From Drosophila pseudoobscura (taxonomy: Eukaryota; Arthropoda; Insecta; Diptera; Drosophilidae): DNA of 64,000 nt. Positions within the stretch are counted from its first letter, which is position 1. Each line of letters starts with the position of its first letter. The notes beneath the pieces were generated by a model. That model was given only the letters and a program-made list of their open reading frames with translations, ran no database searches and was not told where the DNA came from. The position numbers were made by a program, and so were the translations under genes. Shown here one piece after another: positions 56,370 through 64,000 of the stretch. The stretch covers positions 22,081,001-22,145,000 of the forward strand of contig NC_046683.1 in the NCBI RefSeq assembly GCF_009870125.1, given 5' to 3'.

Positions 56370-57225
56370 GTAAGTCGCAAGTCATCAGAGTGTCGGAGTG
56401 TCAGGGTGTCGGGGTGCAGCGAGGTGCAGCGAGGTGCAGCGCGGGACCGTAAAATACAACTCACACTTTTCAAAGTGCTAAAAGCCCAACGGATTTCCAT
56501 TTCGTCTTTTATGCTTTTTATGCTTCCATCACTAAAAAGCTTCTTATTCACCTCCCCCATACTCCACTCCACTCCACTCCACTCCACTGCACTGCACTCC
56601 AGGAAGCGGGAAACGGGGTCACTGGGGGTTCATTGAGCCTTCAGTTGCTCTGCCTTTGCATTCGCATTTGCATTTGGCCCATTGCTGCGGCATCCTTGCG
56701 AATGTAAATGAGCCACTAAATGGGTGTGCGGCTTTGTGGGTGAAATGCAAAAAATGTCTAAGGGAACAGGCAGGCGGACAAATGGTTGTGGAAAGAGTCC
56801 AACAAATGCACAGAAAAATTACGAGCACCGATCCATGAACTATTCCTGAAGGAGTTTCTCGGAGAAATCAGTTACCAAATCTATCTTCGGGACGGTCCGG
56901 TATTAGACAACATAACCGCATAACCGCTCGATTGAGATCGTCCGGACTGGTCCGAAGCGTAAAAGAAAAACGAGTGATGCCGTGGAATTAGCATTGAACT
57001 GAAGTCGTGTTCCTGTGAGTAACTGCATCATTCGAGGCATTCCCGCCATCTCGGGCTTTGTCGTTTGTCTCCATTCTGTTTCGGTTTCGGCTTCGGCTTC
57101 GGCTTCGGTTTCGGTTTTGAATTCGTCTTTGGTTTGCTTTGCTTTGGCTTTTTTCGGTTTGGCTTGGTGTGGTTTGATTTGGTTTCGATTGGTTTGGTTG
57201 GGTGGCACATGCCATAAGCACAACT

Positions 57226-57290
57226 CCTGCCCTGCCCTGCCCTGCCCTGCCCTGAACTGCGCTGCGCTGCACTGCACTGCACTGCACTGC
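57226..57290. repeat. CCTGC to ACTGC pentamer array
   Basis: About 13 pentamers that change from CCTGC through GCTGC to ACTGC along the array, a pattern of repeat-unit drift. Confidence 0.85.
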
Positions 57291-59689
57291 TTTGCCGTGC
57301 CCCCTGTGATTGCGGCGCTGAGTGGCGCCAGTAGCACCAAACATCGTCACGCTGGAGGCCAATAGCAAGACCTCAACCCGTAGACAATTTGTCTTTACTT
57401 GTTGTTGGCGATGTTGCAGTTGTTGTCAGACAGACGTTGTGGATTTGTATCGGCAACGAGATCGTAGCAGCAGCAGCCGAAGCAGCCTCATCGTGTGGTT
57501 GCCCCCTTTGGGGTCTCCTGCTGGGAGGCAGCATTGTTGTGGCAGATGCCGCCTCGATGGTTTCTGGTTTTTCTTATACTTTTCGGATTGTGCTTCGTCT
57601 GGGTCCGCCGCTCGTTGCTCGAAAGTAAAAACGTGTAAGAGCTGCGATGTCATTGCATCTCCGTCTGTGGCCGGGGAGGGACCATGGCAGAACATTGAAG
57701 ATTGCCAGAATGGCCATCAATTAGTGTTCGCCGGTGTCGTCGAAGTCGTCGAAGTCGCCGAAGTCGTCGGAGTTCCGTTCCTGATGGCAGAAAGAGTGTT
57801 TTTCTGTTGCTCTCTTGATCTGTGTTTGTGTCGAGCACTGTATTCTCTTTCCAAAGCTCATAAACAATTATTGGACTTGCTCCGGATAATGGATAATAGA
57901 TAATAGTTTCCTCTATGAAGTACATATATACACACATATGTATGTATATACAGACATGCATATGTTCCATAATATGTTCATACACGCTAGAGCTCTAGCT
58001 CTATTCGGCATTTGGTATTCGGTATTCGCTTCGTTCGGTCCGTTAGAATGAACGATTCAGCTTTCCCAAAACCTCGAACCGCAGGTATCGTCCTTTTTAC
58101 TGTGTCATATCCGAAATCTTCGGTTTTTTTCTCCTTTTCTCTCCATTTGATTTTCTGGTAGAGCGAACGAGAAAGCAACGCACAAACTTGCAAGTTTTGT
58201 ATCTCTCCTTCTGTCTGCAAATATGTATTTACACTGAAAAAAACAAATTTCAGATATCATTTCAGCAAGAGAATGTTTGGCTCGCACTCGGTTTTTAGGC
58301 ATTCGGGGTGATCCGAATATGACCGAAGGCAGAATCCGTTATGATCGAACGCATTAAAGGGGCACGCATCAATGTTTACCTTTAAGTATACATACATATG
58401 TATGTATTTCATACAAATGTTATACATACTCGAGGTATACCTGTTTAAAAGTGTTTTACATTCTGATCAACTGGATTAAATACTTACAACTTAGACATGG
58501 GTGTGTTTCGTTTTACCGCGCCATTTTTCTCTGAGTATACTCGCTCATCCCTTCGATCAGGACTCTATGGCGAACGTCTAGTGGCCTCCACCGAAGCTCT
58601 CCGCTGCCACTGCCACTGCCTCCGCCGCCGCCGCCGTTGTCTGTGCTGCGCCCCGGACGAGTGCTCGATATGGTGATGGATATGCGTGCAGCATAATCAT
58701 AAAGTCGCTTTGATCTTCTGTCTGTGCTGTCTTGAAATAAATGAAATGACTCAGACTCAGGGCATACACGGGCATACAGTGGCATTTTGCGTAAGGCACA
58801 CACGGGCAGCGGGACCGACCGGGAACTGTTCGGCGGAGCTGGGGCTGCCGGAAATGTCATAAGCGTAAATATAATTTTTGATAATTGTGTGTGTCACGAA
58901 GCGTTAATTTAACTTTAATTGAAACTCTACGACAGATCCGAGAGCTACAAAAAGGAGCGCGAACATGGGTGGAGTCGGGGCAGAAGCAAATCTCCTTGAA
59001 CGGTCGGCAGTTCAGATACCGCGATCTGATGTCTTCATCATCTGGACAAGACCCGTAATTTCGTCTAGATGGCCACGTCATCATCACCATCTCCACCATC
59101 TAGCACTCAACTCCACTGCGACTGCTTGGGCGGCTGGTTCTACGTGCCCGGAGGCCAATTAGCCAAAGGAGATCGTTAGTCGTCTCTGGCGGTCATTAGC
59201 GAATTGTCTTAACGATCTGTACAACCAATTGCCTGCCAATTTATCTAGTTAATTATACGAATTTTCTATAGTTAGAATAGCCGTCTTCCTCCGTCCATTC
59301 CGTCCGAGCTGAATATGAATACGAATACGAATACGAATATGAATGTGAATATGACATTCGTCCAGCCTGTACCCGCCACCTCAAGATGATTGTTGGTTTC
59401 TGTTTCTCTTTTGGTTATTTTTTTTCGGTATTTTGTTTGGCTTTCGTCGTCGGCGACTAATTGAATTTGATAAAAAGCCAGCGAATGCTTTTAATTGACC
59501 AAACACTCACTCACACACTCGCCAATTATCCGTTGATAACCGAACGGGGGCAGATAATGCGTTTCCACAGTCCCAGCTATCCGCTTCGATTAAATAACGC
59601 TTATGTGGAGTGGAGTGCGCTCCACATCCGCAAGTCGAATGCCGGAATGTCGAAATGCCGACTGCCGAAAGCCACTCCATTTCCGTCTC

Positions 59690-59732
59690 CGTGGCCGTGT
59701 CCGTGTCCGTGTCCGTGTCCGTGTCCCTGTCC
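59690..59732. repeat. GTGTCC hexamer array
   Basis: Seven hexamer units, mostly CGTGTC. Confidence 0.85.
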
Positions 59733-59879
59733 GCACACACAACACACTATGGTGCACAATGGTCTTTGCAAGTTCTCCTTCTAATCAAGCAATGGACCCA
59801 ATTGAAGCCATGGCATGGTGGCAGCAAGGAACGGGCACGTGAGGTCAGCTGGCAGCTGAGTTCGATAGCTGCCACAAAA

Positions 59880-60720
59880 TCCTTCTCGGAAGAGGAGGTC
59901 ATCTCCCCCATTTTCATCTTCGGCAGCGCGGGTCGCAGCAGCCACAGACGAATTCGTGGTCGGACCATGCCACGCAATCTTCCGGCAGTCAGCTCTTCCT
60001 CAAGCAGCCCCAGCCCGAACTCCATAGGGTTCGCGTCCACGACAAAGCGTCAAAGGGTCAGGATCCACGAAGACGTGCTCCCATTTCAGCAAATGGTCCA
60101 GGCTGCGACATAAGCCTCCAGCGCATCGGCAGCTCTTGTCATAAGCTGCTACCCCAACCGTTGAGGGAAATTTGGGAGACGCCCTTCAGCGGGCACATGC
60201 GCGGAATACTGGAGCAACGCGGAGTGAGCCTGTAGAGCCAAGAGCCTGGAGCCAATCCTGGCTGTCATCCAGCATATCCTGGCCCAGCCCCCTCAAAAGA
60301 CGATCGCCTTAATACTCGTGCCCGTCCGCGAGACGACCCTGAAAGTAGCAAAGACGGTGAGTGCCTACGACGCCCCATGAAATTCGCACCATTTGCTTGA
60401 TCACGACCGAGGAGAGCAAGACGCAGCTGTACGATGATCAGGCAGGCTGCGCTCTGATGGTGAGCACTCCCTAGGACCTGATCCGCGGCCTGGAGGACCA
60501 CCGCTTTAAAGTAAACCTGGACCGATCAACCTATCCTGTGGTGAACGGAGCTGACCGCATGCTGGTTTCGGGATCCGGAGACCAGCTGTCTCGCATCATC
60601 GGACGGTAGACTGGTCACCTGAGAGAACGGTCATCGATAACCCCGGTAACATCCTTATCCATACTGAAAGCCAGAGTCACGTCAACTATTTAGGCCTGTC
60701 GGGGCCTCCACGGCGGCAAG
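59880..60720 (+). pseudogene. Degenerate DEAD-box RNA helicase-like pseudogene
   Basis: Three adjacent blocks in three different frames read in helicase order. A Q-motif-like MRGILEQRGVSL starts at 60197. LAVIQHILAQPPQKTIALIL followed by VPVRET (motif Ia, normally PTREL) runs from 60258 to a TGA at 60378. A block from 60385 to 60609 contains MVSTP (motif Ib, TPGR region, with a TAG at 60472 in place of the next codon), then DLIRGLEDHRFKVNLDRSTY and NGADRM (60544-60561), where motif II DEADRM is expected. It ends in a TAG at 60607. Motif I (AxTGSGKT) is not found, and the C-terminal helicase lobe is at best a trace (GNILIHTES, about 60640). The frameshifts, two stops and loss of the DE of DEAD show it cannot be functional. 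It lies in the presumed pigs intron, same strand. The 5' boundary is uncertain. Confidence 0.6.
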
Positions 60721-62640
60721 GGCCAGTTTGGGCGGGAGCAGGCCCTTCGCTTACGGGTATATGGGACAGCTTATGTGTATATAATGACCGACGGATTCAT
60801 GTAGTCTTCTGTGTGTGTCCATTGGCGAGTCTTTCGGTACAGTACACTTGTAGTCGTTAAGTATATTAGAGACAGAAAAAGAATATATACAGCATACATA
60901 TGTATGTATCTACAACATCATGTCATACAAGTGCCAAGGAAACTGAAAGTTTCCGAAGGATCTAAACGTTTTTTTCTTTAGCTGGGTTTCTGCCGAATCT
61001 ACATACGTACGTGCGTACGTACATACGTACCAATGTACATATGTACATACCTACCTATGTATGTTTTAGCAGGGCGATATGCTGCTGCAGAATCATTGAT
61101 ATCTGGCTCGTATCATCGTATGTGAATGTATATACATACATATGTAGGTCACGTCAACCCTGCTCCATTGATTGCTGAAGTTATTTGGCTGTTGTGCGAA
61201 AGCGAATGGAAATGAATCAAAATTCATTAGTGCTGAATTTATTGTGTGATCGAATATCTCTCTCGGATCTATCGGGTTGGTTGATTGCGCTGCAAAGGAG
61301 TGTATATCGCTCGTATATCGCTGCCCAATCGCTTTCCGAGTGGCCAGTGTTCAACACAGGTGGCTGACAGCACAGGGGCCACAGCTGGACTGGGGCTGGG
61401 GCTGGGGCTGGGGCTGGGACTGGGCCTAGGAGTGGGAGTGAGACTGTGACTGTGACTGTGGCTGGAGGTGAGGCCAGGCCGTGTCCAATCCGATTTTGAC
61501 TTTATTAACGCTGCAATTTGTAGCGACCACTGGCAGTCCGGACGGGAACGGCAGTCAGAGTCAGAGACAGAGACAGAGCCAGAGACAAAATTTAAAAACT
61601 CCAAGCGATTATTATTTTTTGCTGCGCGTGCTGGCCCCAGCAATCCCCCCACAAATTGTATGCTAATCGCTTGGACCTGGACCAAGCAGACCCAGCCAAT
61701 TGGCAGCTGTCTGAAGTGGACCTCAGCCTGGACCTGGACCTGAAGCTGGACATGGACCCGTTGCCATTTGATTTTTTTGCCTTTGTGTGTGTGTGTGTCC
61801 GTCTGGGCGGGGCGGGGCGGTACGGTTGTCGGGAAGTGTGTCTGATTTATGGAGTGTCGCTGACTAATTTGAGCTCTACGAGGGAGCTTGTCCGGGAGTT
61901 GGAAAAAGCCCATTCTAGGGGCGGGAGAGCGTGACCAGGACTCGCCGAAGCACTCACGATCTATGCATGTTCCATAAGGCGAATCAATTTCTAAATTTGT
62001 AATTGCCTCTGCCTATAAGCGGCAAGGTCAGTGGAAAAGCGCTTCTAGGAGAAGTCTAGTCTGCGTCATTCAGTCAGCACCAAAACGGAAATCAATAGAA
62101 GAATCGTTTAATCGATCAACAGAGTGACTTATCGCTGAGAAGTCTGCTCTGGCCACACTCCATTTGCTTTCACCAACCAATCCACAATCCGTAATTCGCA
62201 GTCCGCAGGGCTGAAATGGAACCATGGAGATTAAGAGCCATGTACTCCATGTACTACTCCACAGACCACTACAAATGCCAGCCGCTTGGAGGTGGAAAGT
62301 GGAACTTAAAAACTGGACTGGGACTTCAAAAGGCCAGACCGCCTCCTCCCAGGTCGCCTGTTCCCACGCAACTTTGATGCGTGCCTGATGAACGCCGGTG
62401 ATGCCACCATTTGTCGACGGTCAACAGCCAGTGCCAAAACGGTAACGATGGCAACAAAGGTACCAAAGCATTTCGCATCCACAAATATTGCGAATCGAAA
62501 AGCCAAATATGAAAAACCGCACAGCAAACACCAACAGAAACCAGAGAAACTGCGGCCCGTCGGTGTGGATTGTCGTGTCAACGTCGTCAATGTGCCAAGT
62601 CCAGGCCCCAAATCACAAAACGCAAAGCCCCAAAGACAAG

Positions 62641-62680
62641 CGAAGCCAAGCCAAGCCAAGCCAAGCCAATCCAAGCCAAG
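62641..62680. repeat. AAGCC pentamer array
   Basis: Eight pentamer units with one AATCC variant. Confidence 0.85.
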
Positions 62681-62962
62681 ATCTTGGAGTCACGTTTGTT
62701 TAATAAAATTAATATTTACATATGTTCCGTATTTACACACAACAAATGCTCCACTCCAACCCAACGAGGACAATGACGATGCCTCCGTTTTGTTTGGCTA
62801 AAAGTGGACAAATAGCCAAATAGACTCGGCCAGATCCAGACTCGGCATGGCCAGGCAATTTGCACGATCCGAGCGGAGATCCCCAGTTGGCCACCGCCAG
62901 CACGCACCATAACTCGTCCGTGATGATATCTCTCTCTGTCTGTCGGTAAAGGCGGTTTCGTG

Positions 62963-63001
62963 ATCAGAGATCCGTGATCCGTGATCCGTGATCCGTGATC
63001 C
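62963..63001. repeat. GTGATCC 7-bp tandem repeat
   Basis: Four perfect GTGATCC units preceded by two variant units (GTGATCA, GAGATCC). Confidence 0.85.
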
Positions 63002-63713
63002 ATTGGAGAAACTTAAAAGGAGCCAGAAATGAGGTAACTGTGATGCATTCAATGCCTGATTTGGTAAAGGACGAGCATATTTGCGCCTGCTTACTATTTT
63101 GCACTGCTCATCAGCAATCTGATCCAGAAGTCAACTGTGAAGACTATTGGGATTATCTATTCTACATCAAATGAACATCATTCCGAGCCATATCTGCGAG
63201 ATTGAGGATTACAATTTGCACAGTTTCTACGTTTGCACAGTTTACTTCAATTTTCAGCTGTTCGATGACTATCACATCGAATGCGAATCGTTCAAGATTA
63301 CTTTCCCTGATTATAAAGATATAAAGCTTCAGTATACATAAGCTGAACAAAATAATGATCTTAGTTCTGAGATAAGAACTACTATAGCTGTGTCGGACTC
63401 AATACGAATCATTCACCTTTTAAGATTAAGACGTACACTGGTAAATCGATGCTGATTTACATTAGTCACCCTAATGTAAGAAATGGACGCTAATGGATCT
63501 GGTAACCAAGATCTGAGATCTAAGTATCTAAGCCACAAACTCGACAAGTATTCCACCGTTGCTCTATTTTTTTGATGTTGGTATTTTGGCTATCCCAAAC
63601 AGGAAACACACCAAATCGGACAAATTGGACAAGCGCGACAAACAGATCTCGACATTTGTGGCTTGTTCTGGCTCTGACTCTGAGTCGGGTCTATTTCGAT
63701 GTACGAGTATTTC

Positions 63714-63750
63714 TATTTCTGTTTCGGTTTCGGTTTCGGTTTCGGTTTGG
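63714..63750. repeat. GGTTTC hexamer array
   Basis: About six hexamer units near the right edge of the window. Confidence 0.85.
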
Positions 63751-64000
63751 GTTTCTTTATCTCCATCTGTAAATCCATCTGCATCTGTATCTGTACCTCT
63801 TGATGTCGTTTCTGGTGCTGTGCAAGTATTGTGTCAGTCTCGCTCTTACTTTGGGGGCAAATACTTACTCGAGCACATGGACAGACTCCGATTTGGCCAG
63901 AGTCTAAATTCAAGTTTATAACTAAATATGCGCCAGCTAATAGGTACAACTCATTGTTGGTCCGTCTGGTGCTGGTGCTTGCCTGGGACTAGGGGTGGTG

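Larger units (their letters stand above)
56370..59879 (+). other. Presumed first coding intron of pigs, part 1
   Basis: Begins with the donor after the CH-domain exon. Contains GCAGCGAGGT repeats (about 56415-56440), CTCCA pentamers (56561-56600), CGGCTT hexamers (57081-57117), a CCTGC/ACTGC pentamer array (57226-57290), GTCGTCGAA repeats (57737-57772), TACATA palindromes (57.93 and 58.39 kb), and a GTGTCC hexamer array (59690-59732). Frames at 56903-57340, 57322-57903 and 59461-59842 follow these repeats. No gene is supported. Confidence 0.5.
60721..64000 (+). other. Presumed first coding intron of pigs, part 2
   Basis: Contains CGTACGTAC and TACATATGTA palindromes (about 60895-61066), a GGGGCT hexamer array (about 61388-61436), GACCTG repeats (61670-61755), AAGCC pentamers (62641-62680), GTGATCC 7-bp repeats (62963-63001) and GGTTTC hexamers (63714-63750). 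A frame at 63171-63341 starting MNIIPSHICEIEDYNL is unrecognised. No continuation of the pigs CH domain was recognised. Confidence 0.45.

Noticed and set aside
57322-57903. 193-residue plus-strand frame in the pigs intron
   Set aside because: No domain, contains GTCGTCGAA repeat translation, and splice sites to the pigs exon are not in the right phase by inspection.
61269-61913. 214-residue minus-strand frame
   Set aside because: Dominated by repeat-derived SPSPSP and VQVQVQ runs; no independent support.
1-64000. CRISPR arrays, tRNA, rRNA, bacterial operons or integrated virus genes
   Set aside because: Tandem repeats here lack unique spacers. No cloverleaf with A and B boxes or rRNA core was recognised by eye. 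Splicing and promoter grammar are those of an insect nuclear genome. No reverse transcriptase, integrase or viral protein motif was recognised.

Overview
The window looks like the genome of a fruit fly (Drosophila). The intact proteins are metazoan, and the introns are short with GTAAGT/AG borders. The promoters use Drosophila core motifs: the DREF site TATCGATA, M1BP motif 1, motif 6, and Inr plus DPE. Degraded INE-1/DINE-1-type interspersed elements and very many TACATATGTA/CATACATATGTATG tracts are scattered through the non-coding DNA. From memory, the melanogaster relatives of several of these genes (Vps26, the AIFM3-like gene, the APC7 subunit, pigs) are X-linked, so this is probably Muller element A. 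An obscura-group species is my best guess, but I cannot prove it from sequence alone.

Layout. 1-9300: a truncated INE-1 copy, an unrecognised small secreted-type gene on the minus strand (1902-2588) whose 60-nt intron is in frame and stop-free, a motif 6/motif 1 promoter near 4.5 kb, an Inr/DPE promoter near 7.3 kb, and a second unrecognised secreted-type gene (8447-9301, minus). 9540-20311: a compact housekeeping block made of an AIFM3-like Rieske/FAD oxidoreductase, the retromer subunit Vps26, the mitoribosomal protein mL63, an RMND1-family mitochondrial inner-membrane protein, and the APC/C TPR subunit APC7. mL63 and RMND1 diverge from one 396-bp spacer with an E-box and a DRE. Vps26 and APC7 also have DREs just upstream.

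20312-55957 is about 35 kb with no convincing protein gene. It holds INE-1-like copies, a second dispersed repeat family with a nested Tc1-like terminus, many pentamer/hexamer microsatellites, and at least two candidate promoters with donor-bounded first exons (21.30 and 24.83 kb). These may be distal 5' exons of the next gene. 55958-56369 is a well-defined exon with the start codon and first half of the calponin-homology domain of a Gas2-like protein (pigs). The rest of the window (56370-64000) is probably its intron. Inside it lies a frameshifted DEAD-box helicase-like pseudogene near 59.9-60.7 kb.

I see no defence system, CRISPR, tRNA or rRNA. The most interesting items are the stop-free in-frame intron, the orphan promoters and exons in the 35-kb gap, the helicase relic, the altered NAD-site glycines of the AIFM3-like enzyme, and the nested gene/intron arrangement at 7.3-9.5 kb.
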